A stretch of DNA of 64,000 bases, from the NCBI RefSeq assembly GCF_024171645.1, contig NZ_JALKAC010000001.1:496001-560000 (forward strand), in the 5' to 3' direction. The stretch's first letter is position 1; every line of letters begins with the position of its first letter. Both the position numbers and the translations under genes were made by a program. This document shows, piece after piece, positions 36,297 through 44,443 of the stretch. This DNA comes from Flavobacterium sp. HSC-32F16. Its GTDB lineage: Bacteria; Bacteroidota; Bacteroidia; Flavobacteriales; Flavobacteriaceae. The notes under the pieces were generated by a model. That model saw only the letters and a program-made list of their open reading frames with translations, searched no databases and was not told the DNA's origin.

Positions 36297-38318
36297 TTAA
36301 TTATTAGCCAGTGCTTTTAAGGCAATGTATTTATCCAGACTTTTAAAGTCATGCCCTTTTGCCCGCATCGATTTAATATAAGCCGGTGTTGTTCCTGTTG
36401 CTTTTGCTCCAACAATTTCATCCAGATCAAAATCGTCAAAACCAAGGCTTTTGTATTCTTTTACTAAATCTGGAGTAATATTTTGCGATTTAAAAGCAAT
36501 AAAATTATCCGCCGGAATGTTTTTATAACCTGCATTTTGAAAACTTTTTATGTATTCTGGCGTAACATTCAGCGATTTCATTGCGATAAGATCACTGTTT
36601 GAAAGTCCATTATATCCTATTGCTTTAAAAGAATCAATAAACGCCTTATCAATATTTAATGATTTAAAAGCAATAATATCGTCGTCGTCGTGGTCTTTAT
36701 TCTTGTTTCTCGTTTTGTTTTCAGTTTTATCACTATTTGCAATAGAACTGTGGAAATCATTGATATACTTCGCGTCTATTCCCTGAGATTTTAAGGTAAT
36801 AATAGTACCCGCGCTGACATCTTTATATCCTGAGCTGCGAATTTCCTCAATAAACGTTTTATCTATTCCTAATGATTTAAAAGGAACAAGATTATTCAAA
36901 TCAATATCCGGAATCTCTTTTTTAATTGAAGTTATATAAGCTTCATTTACATCTAAAGCGGCAAGCGGAATAATTTGATCTTTGTCTAAATCATTAAAAC
37001 CACTTTTCTTAAGCATTTGCACATAAGACACTTTGATATTAATAAAAAAGAAAACCATAAGATCATTATCTTTTTTAATATCTACTCCTTCTTTATTCAT
37101 CGCAGTGGTGTAGTCTTTATTTGCGGTAAATTTATAAGTTCCCATTCCTTTATCACCTTCAAATTTTCCGGTAAAATGAATGGTTCCGGCATCGCGCGTT
37201 AAGTTAAATTCGCCTTGTTTATCTCTCGGAATACTGTTTAATTCACTTAACGGAAAAGTAGTCGAAGCATTGTCATTCTCATCGCCCTTAAAGTTGATTT
37301 CTATAGAATTGCCTTTGATAACAGCAAACCAGTTACCGCCGGTTTTCATTTCGTTTTCTACGATTACGTCTTTTTTCGATTCCTCTTTAGAAGTAAGAGT
37401 CTGACTTTGCGCTGCCGGTTGATTAAAAAGGCAGGCAAAAAGCACCATAAGCGGCACAAGGAAAAAGTATTTCCAAGTGGTGTGCACATTTGATTTTTTT
37501 GAGTTCATCATGATGATTCGTTTTTTTAATAATGATTGATTATAATTGGTTGTAAGACTCAAAGGAAATTGCGGTGCGGCAACTTTTAGCAGACTGAACT
37601 GATAACTCTCTTTTTCAACCGTATCCTGCTGCAGCATTTGATCATCGGTTAAAAATTCAAGATTTGTTTCCAGCGCTTTTCGCCACTGCCAGGCAAATGG
37701 ATTAAACCATTGAAATACTAAAACAAGCTCTGCAAGCAGAAGATCTATGGTATGTTTCTGCTCAATATGAATTTTTTCATGAAGCAGAATTTGATTGTAG
37801 GTTTCCCATTCGTATTTTTCAGGATTGATAAAAATGTTGTTGCCAAAAGAACACGGCGCTTTATCCCCCGTTATTTCAACAATACGAAATTTCCCATCCT
37901 CAATTACAGATCCGGAATAGGATCTAAAGAGTAATATAACGGCCTGCATTATAAAATTAAGGCCAAAAACCACTACGCCAAACCAGTACAAATACATTAC
38001 AATCTGCAATACGGCATCAACATTGATTACGTGTTGTGTCTCTTGAACTGATACAGGCGGAACAGCTTTTTCTGTTGATGTTTGAAATCCAGGAATATCA
38101 GTTGCAATTTTTGCAGAGGAAACAGGCTGTTCTATACCATTTTTTCTAAATGAAAATTGCTGCGGAACCGGAACCAAAGGCAGTGTAAAAGCCAGCACCA
38201 TGCAAAACAACAGTACATATCTGTTTAAATAGAAAAAAGTCTCTTTTTGCAGCAACAGTTTATAAAATATAAAACAGGCTGAAAGAATAAGGGCTGTATA
38301 TAAAATATAAGGTATCAT
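36297..38318 (-). CDS. M56-family (BlaR1-like) membrane metallopeptidase with C-terminal helical repeats
   Basis: 673 residues. Transmembrane helices at about 5-25, 35-50, 105-130 and 290-310 frame an M56 peptidase domain with the zinc motif HEKIH (ILLHEKIHIEQKHTIDLL). The periplasmic part after the last helix (about 320-673) includes a beta region and then about eight degenerate ~24-residue units of the type ..IIAFKSLNIDKAFIDSFKAI (recurrent K-S-x-x-I/V-x-x-x-Y/F-I pattern). It overlaps the blaI-type gene by 4 bases (ATGA), so the pair forms a BlaR/BlaI-type signal-protease and repressor unit. The inducer is unknown. Confidence 0.9.
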   Translation of the reverse strand: MIPYILYTALILSACFIFYKLLLQKETFFYLNRYVLLFCMVLAFTLPLVPVPQQFSFRKNGIEQPVSSAKIATDIPGFQTSTEKAVPPVSVQETQHVINVDAVLQIVMYLYWFGVVVFGLNFIMQAVILLFRSYSGSVIEDGKFRIVEITGDKAPCSFGNNIFINPEKYEWETYNQILLHEKIHIEQKHTIDLLLAELVLVFQWFNPFAWQWRKALETNLEFLTDDQMLQQDTVEKESYQFSLLKVAAPQFPLSLTTNYNQSLLKKRIIMMNSKKSNVHTTWKYFFLVPLMVLFACLFNQPAAQSQTLTSKEESKKDVIVENEMKTGGNWFAVIKGNSIEINFKGDENDNASTTFPLSELNSIPRDKQGEFNLTRDAGTIHFTGKFEGDKGMGTYKFTANKDYTTAMNKEGVDIKKDNDLMVFFFINIKVSYVQMLKKSGFNDLDKDQIIPLAALDVNEAYITSIKKEIPDIDLNNLVPFKSLGIDKTFIEEIRSSGYKDVSAGTIITLKSQGIDAKYINDFHSSIANSDKTENKTRNKNKDHDDDDIIAFKSLNIDKAFIDSFKAIGYNGLSNSDLIAMKSLNVTPEYIKSFQNAGYKNIPADNFIAFKSQNITPDLVKEYKSLGFDDFDLDEIVGAKATGTTPAYIKSMRAKGHDFKSLDKYIALKALANN

Positions 38319-38677
38319 ATTTTTTCTTTTTTAATGATGCTCACTATTTCATCCAATTCCTTATCAGAAAGCTTTTGCTCTTTTGCAAAAAAAGCTAACA
38401 TTCTAGGATATGAATTATCAAAATATTGACTTACAATATCTTTTAAGGCAAACTGCTGATACTCTTCTCTGCTGATTATTGGAAAAAAGCAATGCATATT
38501 TCCGGCAGTTTCAAAGCTTAAAAAACCTTTTTCTGCCAGAATCTTTACAATTGTAGCTACACTATTGTAATGCGGTTTTGGATCTGGAAGAAGCGGAATT
38601 ACATCCCTTATAAAAGCTTTATTTAAATCCCAAAATACCTGCATGATCTGTTCTTCTCGTTTGGCTAATTTTATCAT
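38315..38677 (-). CDS. BlaI/MecI-family transcriptional repressor
   Basis: 120 residues from the ATG at 38677 (MIKLAKREEQIMQVFWDLNK); a start 7 codons earlier is possible. The winged-helix region (EEQIMQVFWDLNKAFIRDVI) is followed by the HYNSVATIVKILAEKGFLSF recognition segment and a C-terminal dimerisation helix. Its stop overlaps the M56 start by 4 bases. Three dyads with ACTAAT/ATTAGT half-sites lie upstream (38703-38758), suggesting autoregulation. In known systems proteolysis by the partner M56 protein inactivates the repressor. Confidence 0.92.
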   Translation of the reverse strand: MIKLAKREEQIMQVFWDLNKAFIRDVIPLLPDPKPHYNSVATIVKILAEKGFLSFETAGNMHCFFPIISREEYQQFALKDIVSQYFDNSYPRMLAFFAKEQKLSDKELDEIVSIIKKEKI

Positions 38678-38702
38678 AATTGAAATATTTTGATGCAAGA
38701 TA

Positions 38703-38758
38703 CTACTAATTAATTAGTAGACAAACTAATTTGTTAGTTTTTTAACTAATACATTAGT
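38703..38758. promoter_or_regulatory. Three operator dyads for the BlaI-type repressor
   Basis: A perfect 18-bp palindrome CTACTAATTAATTAGTAG (38703-38720), an imperfect AAACTAATTTGTTAGTTT (38723-38740) and ACTAATACATTAGT (38745-38758). All share ACTAAT/ATTAGT arms and start 26 bases upstream of the repressor ATG. Confidence 0.65.
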
Positions 38759-38873
38759 ATAACATTCCAATTATCTGTTAAAATAATTTCCATAAAAAAC
38801 AACAAACTACTAATTATCAAATACATAATAAACAATTCTCTCTAATTAAAGAAAGAAAAAAATGTTTTTAAAT

Positions 38874-38902
38874 TTGGAGTAAACTTATTTTTATTATTTT
38901 TG
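38874..38902 (+). promoter_or_regulatory. Promoter of the TetR gene
   Basis: TTG (38874-38876) and TATTTTTG (38895-38902) with an 18-base spacer, a complete match to the Bacteroidota promoter. The last bases overlap the operator at 38901. Confidence 0.7.
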
Positions 38903-38916
38903 TACCAATCATTACA
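38901..38916. promoter_or_regulatory. TetR operator, copy 1
   Basis: TGTACCAATCATTACA, a dyad TGTAnnRATYnnTACA. It is nearly repeated before the SDR gene at 39531-39546. It covers the likely transcription start, 16 bases before the TetR ATG. Confidence 0.6.
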
Positions 38917-38932
38917 AAATAAAAAATAAACA

Positions 38933-39514
38933 ATGAGAGGAAGGCCTACTATTTACGAAGACGCTAATATTGTAAAAAAAGCACAAGAAGTTTTTTGGCA
39001 GAAAGGATACAGCGCCACTTCTTTGAGCGATTTACAAAAAGCCACCGGAGCCGGAGCCGGAAGTTTTTACAATACTTTTAAAGGCGGTAAAAAAGAGGTT
39101 TTTCAAAAAGCAATTGAAGAACGACGATTGGCATTTGATGCTTTTAAAATTGAACTGAGCAAAAGCAAATCTCCCATAGAATTAATTAAAGACTTTTTTA
39201 GAAGTATTGCTTCCGATGATGAAAATGAACACCTAAAAGGCTGTATTATTGCTAATACAATTGTAGAAATGACTTTTATTGATGAAAATCTGGAAGCCAA
39301 CGCGGTTCAGATTTTAAAAGAAGTGGAACAAATGTTTACTAAGACCATTAAAGACGAACAAACAAAAGGAAATTTAAAAACTCAAACTGATCCCGAAATA
39401 CTGGGCAGATATTTAATAACATTCTGGTGCGGCCTTAATACACTGCGAAGAATGTATCCTGACAAAAATGTCTTGAAAAATCAAATTGAAATGCAATTAG
39501 CTGTTATCAGCTAA
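38933..39514 (+). CDS. TetR-family transcriptional regulator
   Basis: 193 residues. The N-terminal HTH is RGRPTIYEDANIVKKAQEVF then GYSATSLSDLQKATGAGAGSFYNTFKGGK, typical of TetR proteins. The C-terminal ligand domain contains CIIANTIVEM and FWCGLNTLRRM. The SDR gene follows after 51 bases in the same direction. Both have the same 16-base dyad over their promoters, so this regulator most likely represses itself and the SDR gene. Ligand unknown. Confidence 0.92.
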   Translation: MRGRPTIYEDANIVKKAQEVFWQKGYSATSLSDLQKATGAGAGSFYNTFKGGKKEVFQKAIEERRLAFDAFKIELSKSKSPIELIKDFFRSIASDDENEHLKGCIIANTIVEMTFIDENLEANAVQILKEVEQMFTKTIKDEQTKGNLKTQTDPEILGRYLITFWCGLNTLRRMYPDKNVLKNQIEMQLAVIS

Positions 39515-39524
39515 TTTTTTTAAC

Positions 39525-39546
39525 TATTTATGTATCGATCATTACA
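39525..39546 (+). promoter_or_regulatory. SDR promoter box with TetR operator, copy 2
   Basis: TATTTATG (39525-39532, one mismatch to TAnnTTTG) overlaps TGTATCGATCATTACA (39531-39546). The spacing to the ATG (19 bases) is nearly the same as in front of the TetR gene. Confidence 0.6.
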
Positions 39547-39565
39547 AAAATAAAAACAATAAAAA

Positions 39566-40357
39566 ATGAATTTAAAATTAGAAGGAAAAAGAGCTTTTAT
39601 AAGCGGTTCGACACAAGGAATTGGTTTTGCAACAGCCAAACAATTATTAAATGAAAAAGCGGAAGTTATCCTGAACGGACGGAATGAAGAAAAAATAAAT
39701 CTGGCTGTTCAAAAACTAAAAGATGAATTTCCTAATGCTGTAGTTTCCGGAATTGCCTGCGATTTTGGAAATAAAGAAGAAGTAAACCAATTATTAAATC
39801 AACTAAACGATATTGATATTTTAATAAACAATGTAGGGATTTTCGAATTAAAGGATTTTGAAACTATTGAAGAGGAAGACTGGTATCGAATTTTTGATAT
39901 AAATGTAATGAGCGGTGTGAGACTTTCTAAAAAACTTTTACCGCAAATGCTTCAGAAAAAATCAGGAAGAATCATTTTTATCAGTAGTGAATCTGGCGTG
40001 AATATTCCAGTAAACATGATTCATTACGGAATGACAAAAGCGGCTATGACAGCTGTGAGCAATGGTTTGTCTAAACTAACTCTGGGAACTGAAGTTACTG
40101 TAAATACAATAGTAGGCGGTCCAACCTATTCTGATGGTGTTGCTTCGACAATCGAACATATTGCCTCTTTACAAAATATAGAAGTTGAGCAAATTAAAAG
40201 CGCCATTATTCAGCAGACTAATCCGCATTCATTATTACAGCGATTTATTGATCCGGCAGAAATCGCTTCTTTGGCTGTTTATTTATCAAGTCCGCTTTCA
40301 GCTGCAACAAATGGTTCTTGTCTTAGAGCCGATGGCGGTGTTTTAAAGACGATATAA
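39566..40357 (+). CDS. SDR-family NAD(P)-dependent oxidoreductase
   Basis: 263 residues of the classical short-chain dehydrogenase type: cofactor motif GSTQGIGFA (TGxxxGIG variant), NNVGIF, catalytic Ser in IIFISSESG, Tyr-xxx-Lys in HYGMTKAAM, and a C-terminal SPLSAATNGSCLRADGG. The substrate is unknown. It is controlled by the upstream TetR regulator. The terminator follows directly. Confidence 0.93.
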   Translation: MNLKLEGKRAFISGSTQGIGFATAKQLLNEKAEVILNGRNEEKINLAVQKLKDEFPNAVVSGIACDFGNKEEVNQLLNQLNDIDILINNVGIFELKDFETIEEEDWYRIFDINVMSGVRLSKKLLPQMLQKKSGRIIFISSESGVNIPVNMIHYGMTKAAMTAVSNGLSKLTLGTEVTVNTIVGGPTYSDGVASTIEHIASLQNIEVEQIKSAIIQQTNPHSLLQRFIDPAEIASLAVYLSSPLSAATNGSCLRADGGVLKTI

Positions 40358-40360
40358 TTT

Positions 40361-40408
40361 AAAACCCAAAATCCTGTTCAGTTTAAGCTGAACAGGATTT
40401 TAGGTTTT
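40361..40408. terminator. Strong terminator after the SDR gene
   Basis: Inverted repeat with core AATCCTGTTCAG / CTGAACAGGATT, extended by AAAACC..GGTTTT, and a 6-base loop. Confidence 0.9.
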
Positions 40409-40611
40409 CAAAAATACTATTGTTAAGTGACAACGCCGCCAGTTTTTCATCACTGCTTAAATTCTCTGTATTTTGTTTTCTTTTCATTTAACAGCTATTC
40501 AAAACGTTTGATATCAATAATCAAGTTTATTGCAGACTATAAATGTACTTAATATTCGACAAAATGTTAAAATGATGATACTAGAATTCTTTTACAGAAC
40601 TTGCTTTTGAA

Positions 40612-41082
40612 TCATTCATCATCGATATCCGTTATTTTCTTTTTCGAATATGTAAGTTTTTCGATTTCTCTTAGAAATTCAGAATCGAATTCAGAATAAG
40701 CACGCAAGGTATATTTTTCATCTCTCTTCTGCATAACCAGACGAATTTTCTGCACCATCAGCCAAATGGGTTCGTAGCGTTTGTGTCCTAATAAATATTG
40801 AATTTGCAATATGGAGAATTTTCTTTTGGAAAGGGTCATTAATTCTATGCAGATCATCCAGTATCTTACGGGTAAATTAGAGTTTTCCATGACAGTCCCG
40901 GATCGAAGACTTATTCGGTTACCGCATTTTTTGCATTGAAATTTTAAATCAACTCTTCTAAACGAATGTTGATTGTGCGAGCATTTTCTGCAAATTAAAC
41001 CATTTTGCAGACGCTTCTTTATTAATTCTTCTATACAGGTTTCTTCGTTGTGGTATTTTTCGAAGTACTCTCTTAATTCCAT
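40612..41082 (-). CDS. IS1595-type zinc-ribbon protein lacking the transposase catalytic domain
   Basis: 156 residues. N-terminal zinc ribbon: CRKC (LICRKCSHNQH) and CKKC (FQCKKCGNRISLRSGTV). Then comes the SNLPVRYWMICIELMTLSKR and YLLGHKRYEPIWLMVQKIRLVM helices that in IS1595 transposases precede the DDE domain. The DDE (ISXO2-like) part is missing: the protein stops after a charged tail. It could be a domesticated regulator or an IS remnant. No flanking terminal inverted repeats were recognised. The frame is intact, which favours a retained gene. Confidence 0.7.
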   Translation of the reverse strand: MELREYFEKYHNEETCIEELIKKRLQNGLICRKCSHNQHSFRRVDLKFQCKKCGNRISLRSGTVMENSNLPVRYWMICIELMTLSKRKFSILQIQYLLGHKRYEPIWLMVQKIRLVMQKRDEKYTLRAYSEFDSEFLREIEKLTYSKKKITDIDDE

Positions 41083-41148
41083 TTATTAAGATTCTCTTTT
41101 ACGGATTAAATATAGTCTAATCTGCACAGACAAAAAATGGAATGAAAT

Positions 41149-41184
41149 AAAAAAGAGGAAATTCAAAACAGAAAATCCTCTTTT
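41149..41184 (-). terminator. Terminator of the roadblock-like gene
   Basis: Stem AAAAGAGGA / TCCTCTTTT, loop about 16 bases, 20 bases past the stop at 41205. Confidence 0.6.
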
Positions 41185-41204
41185 AAAATTATAAATTAGG
41201 GCAA

Positions 41205-41582
41205 TTACAGTTTTTGGGCAATTTCTTTCTTGTATTTATTCAAAATAGATTTTGTCATACCAAGATTTGCTTTGTTTGAATCTACTGCTAAATAAATAAA
41301 ATAATCTCCGTTATCAGAAACGTCAATAATATGAATTTGTGAAGTTAAAGTAATCATGATATTATCTACGACCTGTCCTTCTAAGTTTAAGGCTTTTATT
41401 GCGTTCATCTTTGCTTTAACCACTTCAAGGTTATATGCAGAAGCTAATTCAGGGTCGAAACCACTCAAAACAGATTGTGAGTAATATGACATTCCAGTTT
41501 GAATTTCAGCAACAGAAACTGCGATAAAACCTGGAACATTTTTTTTAAGATCTTCTCCAAATTGTTTTAAAAAATCAGACAT
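41205..41582 (-). CDS. Roadblock/LC7-like small protein
   Basis: 125 residues without signal sequence. The layout of helix, then VPGFIAVSVAEIQTGMSYYS, then a long middle helix (VVKAKMNAIKALN), then IMITLTSQIHIIDVSDNGDY, then FIYLAVDSNKANLG, then a C-terminal helix resembles the roadblock/longin fold seen in MglB-type GTPase regulators. No GTPase partner is adjacent. Function is unknown; a scaffold or regulatory role is inferred. Confidence 0.7.
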   Translation of the reverse strand: MSDFLKQFGEDLKKNVPGFIAVSVAEIQTGMSYYSQSVLSGFDPELASAYNLEVVKAKMNAIKALNLEGQVVDNIMITLTSQIHIIDVSDNGDYFIYLAVDSNKANLGMTKSILNKYKKEIAQKL

Positions 41583-41854
41583 AAGTATTGGTTTAATTTA
41601 GGGTTGTAAAAATCCTTTTCCTGAGGATCTTATGCAAAATTATAGATATGATTCTATTTAATTATCCGCATTGCGTACCTAAATTTATTTTTTTTACATT
41701 CTAATATTTTTTCTAAAAAAAATCATATTTCTTATTCAAATCCAATCAGATTATACTGTAATTTTTTTTAAAAAAGTATGATTCTGATAAATGTCAATAT
41801 CTGTAAAAATCCATTTAGAATAATTTTGGGATTAAAAAAAAAGCAATTGAGGAA
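41583..41854. other. Non-coding AT-rich stretch
   Basis: About 270 bases upstream of the roadblock-like gene, very AT-rich with poly-A/T tracts. It should carry that gene's promoter. No ORF or repeat recognised. Confidence 0.35.
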
Positions 41855-41986
41855 ATGAAAGAGATACTTGCGGCATTAATTCAACAGAAAACAACAATAA
41901 AAAAAACGAGCTTAACCAATACTTTCGTATTTCAAGTTTTGGTAACCAATGCGAGTAATGATGTTATTTTAAAAACTGATTTGTAA
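41855..41986 (+). pseudogene. 43-aa chimeric ORF ending with a duplicated IlvD C-terminus
   Basis: An ATG at 41855 opens a 43-residue frame whose last residues are LVTNASNDVILKTDL, followed by the stop at 41984-41986. The same end (LVTNASNGAILKTDL) occurs in the ilvD remnant at 44396-44443. The first 28 residues (MKEILAALIQQKTTIKK...) do not resemble IlvD. It is best read as a recombination product, not a working gene. Confidence 0.6.
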
Positions 41987-42000
41987 GTTTTTAAACAAAA
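41939..42000 (+). repeat. Direct repeat, copy 1 (ilvD tail)
   Basis: About 60 bases, beginning TTGGTAACCAATGCGAGTAA and running past the stop codon to TTTTTAAACAAA. It repeats at 44396-44455 with two internal substitutions. The terminator region that follows is also shared in weaker form. Confidence 0.85.
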
Positions 42001-42009
42001 CTCAGATAA

Positions 42010-42048
42010 CTAAAAAACTTCCCGTCAAAAGGGGGAAGTTTTTTAGTT
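42010..42048 (+). terminator. Terminator after the ilvD-tail copy 1
   Basis: Stem ACTAAAAAACTTCCC / GGGGAAGTTTTTTAGT, loop 8 bases. A decayed counterpart (AAAAAACTTC...GAAGTTTTT) follows copy 2 at about 44469-44502. Confidence 0.85.
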
Positions 42049-42200
42049 TAAGAAATATCTTAAAATGAAAATGTACTCAAAAAGACTGAACCTATTTTTC
42101 AAAATATACCTTATTCTATTATAAAAATGTCTTTTACCGGCTAACTCGAAAAGAGCTCTAAGTATATATTTACTAAATTATTAAGCCTTTAAGTAAGTAT

Positions 42201-42677
42201 ATGCAGACTCAAGAATTACTCCAAAATTTACTCACACAAAAGTATATTAAATCTATTGTAATTGAAGGTAATTACATGACCAATAAAAGTGCAGTTCTTT
42301 TAGACTCACAAAATGGAACTGTTTTTAGTGTCTCAGCAGATTTTCTATTTTATTTTAAAGATAAAAGTAATAATGGCTGGCTCACCATTCCCGAAGAATT
42401 AATCCTAAATGGTAAAAAGTACTACCCGCAGCTGGGAGACAGTATTACTAAAAATGATGGAACAACCTATTATTTCACTACAAAAGAAGCTGTTATAGAA
42501 ATGGCATCCTCTTATTTTAAAAAATTCATAGATCCTCACTATGGAATTCAAACAATAGTTCATGGGTTGTCTTTTTTTGAAAACATTGATGACAAGAGTG
42601 ATATATATTGGGTTATTTTTCAAAAATTCAAATCCCGAAAACATCAGCAGATAGAGGCATTTGTATCCAGCAATTAA
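42201..42677 (+). CDS. Protein of unknown function in the degraded island
   Basis: 158 residues, no signal sequence. Alternating strands and helices, with segments such as AVLLDSQNGTVFSVSADFLFYF and GWLTIPEELILNGKKYYPQLGDSI. No family recognised. Size, solitary position and AT-rich context resemble orphan immunity-type genes. It lies between the two ilvD-tail repeats and, unlike its neighbours, has an intact frame. Confidence 0.6.
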   Translation: MQTQELLQNLLTQKYIKSIVIEGNYMTNKSAVLLDSQNGTVFSVSADFLFYFKDKSNNGWLTIPEELILNGKKYYPQLGDSITKNDGTTYYFTTKEAVIEMASSYFKKFIDPHYGIQTIVHGLSFFENIDDKSDIYWVIFQKFKSRKHQQIEAFVSSN

Positions 42678-42694
42678 TAAATGTTCTCTAAAAG

Positions 42695-42982
42695 GAATAA
42701 TTGATTATGAGATTGCTAAAAAAAGAGGAAAAGAGAGTTTTATATACCAGTTTTTTATTCTAGTCCTAAAAGACCTTTAGCAAGTGGAGACTCATTTATG
42801 TTACAAATTATCTAAAGAAGGCAAAGGAAGCAAAGGAATTTACTGTTAAATATATGATGTATGAAGGTAATTATCCTATGCCTTTAGAAGGTGAAGAAAT
42901 AACAAATTTACTTCATACGAAGTTTAGTTTTTTTAGTGAAAATTATTTTTATTATACTGATGCATATAAATTGAAGTTTTAA
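42695..42982 (+). pseudogene. Frameshifted small gene
   Basis: Pieces of one protein in three frames: IDYEIAKKRGKESF, then FYSSPKRPLASGDSFMLQ, then NYLKKAKEAKEFTVKYMMYE... ending FYYTDAYKLKF at the stop at 42980-42982. At least two frameshifts are needed to join them. The stop abuts the ATG of the next gene. No family recognised. Confidence 0.6.
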
Positions 42983-43390
42983 ATGAAAAAAATAGTAATA
43001 TTTAGCTTTTTAATATTTTTTCTTCAATTCTTTTTATTTAGAGGATTATTTACCTCATTAGATTCTTACGCGCCCGAGAATACTTCTGGAAATCCTATAT
43101 TAATAGCTCTAGAGTTTATAGTTACCATAATTATTTGTTTGATTGTTTTTATAATGGTATTTATAGAAAAAATCGTTGAAACAAGTCTAAAATATATATA
43201 CATCTTTATACTATATCTACATTGCATATTTCATTTTTGTTGTGATTCATTTTATGAATATAATTTATTTAATGATTCAAAATCATTTAGCATTTCATCA
43301 ATTATAATTATCTTGATTTATTTTATTTTCGAATTGTTTTTGACTTTTTATATAGTTAAAAGGCTTTATCAATCAAAAGATCACGAATAA
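42983..43390 (+). CDS. Small polytopic membrane protein of unknown function
   Basis: 135 residues with about four hydrophobic helices (IVIFSFLIFFLQFFLFRGLF, LIALEFIVTIIICLIVFIMVF, YIYIFILYLHCIFHFCC, ISSIIIILIYFIFELFLTFYIV) and a short polar tail. Extremely AT-rich compared with flanking genes. A decayed tandem copy follows at 43399. Possibly a membrane immunity protein; inference only. Confidence 0.6.
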   Translation: MKKIVIFSFLIFFLQFFLFRGLFTSLDSYAPENTSGNPILIALEFIVTIIICLIVFIMVFIEKIVETSLKYIYIFILYLHCIFHFCCDSFYEYNLFNDSKSFSISSIIIILIYFIFELFLTFYIVKRLYQSKDHE

Positions 43391-43398
43391 ATTTCTAA

Positions 43399-43800
43399 TG
43401 AAAAAAATAATAGTTAATGCTTTTTTAATGTTTTTTGTGCATTTTTTATTCTAATTATTCTTTTACAAGATTAAACGCATACATACCAAAACATTATGAA
43501 AGTAGTGATAGAGGAATATTTACGTTAATTGCGTTCTACTTAACATTTTGCTATATATGCTGTCCGCTATTTTAGTTATAATAGAAAAATTAATGAGAGT
43601 TAAATAAATGGGGAATGTATTTTTTATTGTATTTGAATTGTTTGCCTGTATTTTATATAAACGCGTTTTATCAATACCTTTTATTTAATAATCCCAATGT
43701 TTTGAAACATCTTCCATTGTTATTATTCTTATTTATTTATTATTTGAATTAGCGATTACTTTTTATATAGTTCATTGATTATATAGATATAAATGTTAAT
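43399..43800 (+). pseudogene. Decayed tandem copy of the membrane protein gene
   Basis: Starts ATGAAAAAAATAATAGTTAA, like the gene at 42983 (ATGAAAAAAATAGTAATATT). It keeps matching stretches such as TTTTTAATGTTTTTT, ATAGAAAAA and CTTTTTATATAGTT in the same order, but it has multiple stops and indels. Confidence 0.6.
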
Positions 43801-43811
43801 TATCTTATTGA

Positions 43812-43998
43812 GATTACCTTGATTTAGAAAGTCTTCAAAAATTAACAAACCAATACCTGCACTGGTCTGTAAAAGCCAACGAAAATACCGCAAAAGAGAA
43901 ATACACAATGGATAAAAAACTATAAAACTTTTAATCTGCTTTTTAGCCTCTATACAAATAACAAGCTGTCAAATGATAAAAGAAAAAACACGCGAATG
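43812..43998 (+). pseudogene. Two truncated gene remnants
   Basis: The 3' end of a gene reading DYLDLESLQKLTNQYLHWSV... to the stop at 43923-43925. It overlaps the 5' end of a broken lipoprotein gene (ATG at 43908; after a frameshift KLLICFLASIQITSCQMIKE, stop at 43998). Neither has a complete frame. Confidence 0.5.
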
Positions 43999-44044
43999 AC
44001 ACGAGCATCCGCTAGTGCAACATAGTTTATGTAAGCGAATTGAA

Positions 44045-44443
44045 CTAAGTCTCAAGTACACGAGCGGGATTCGAGCCCGCGAGGTATGTCAGGAAAATGC
44101 AGGAAAAGCTAGCTCCAATAAGTTTGATAATGGTCATGGGATTAGGAAGTCCTGTAGCTTTAATAACCGATGGAAGGTTCAGCGGTGCCACCAGAGGCGC
44201 ATCTATAGGACACGTTTCTCCAGAAGCGGCAGAAGGCGGTATGATTGACCTGCTTAAAGATGAGATGAAATTCATATTGATGTTGACCAATAATATCTTA
44301 TCTGTAAATTCATCCGATGAAGAAATTAAGGCTCGAAAAGCCGTTTTTCAGCCTACCAAAAAAGTAGTAAATTCAAAATAGCTTGGGCAAGAGCTTTGGT
44401 AACCAATGCGAGTAATGGTGCTATTTTAAAAACTGATTTGTAA
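44045..44443 (+). pseudogene. ilvD: Dihydroxy-acid dehydratase (ilvD) 3' remnant
   Basis: Readable IlvD C-terminal sequence: [20 protein letters not shown], then [30 protein letters not shown] and [20 protein letters not shown], then a stop (TAG in place of the expected Trp codon at 44379-44381), then LVTNASNGAILKTDL in another frame. The conserved TDGRFSG...GHVSPEA motif is diagnostic for the IlvD/Edd family. The first four-fifths of the gene are absent and the 5' border is scrambled around a hairpin at 44066-44082. Non-functional. Confidence 0.85.

Noticed and set aside
44060..44090. tRNA gene
   Set aside because: Only a T-arm-like hairpin is present; no acceptor, D-arm or anticodon arm could be placed.
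44015..44290. Open frames on both strands across the ilvD remnant other than the IlvD frame
   Set aside because: They are shadows of the degraded ilvD sequence and have no motif.
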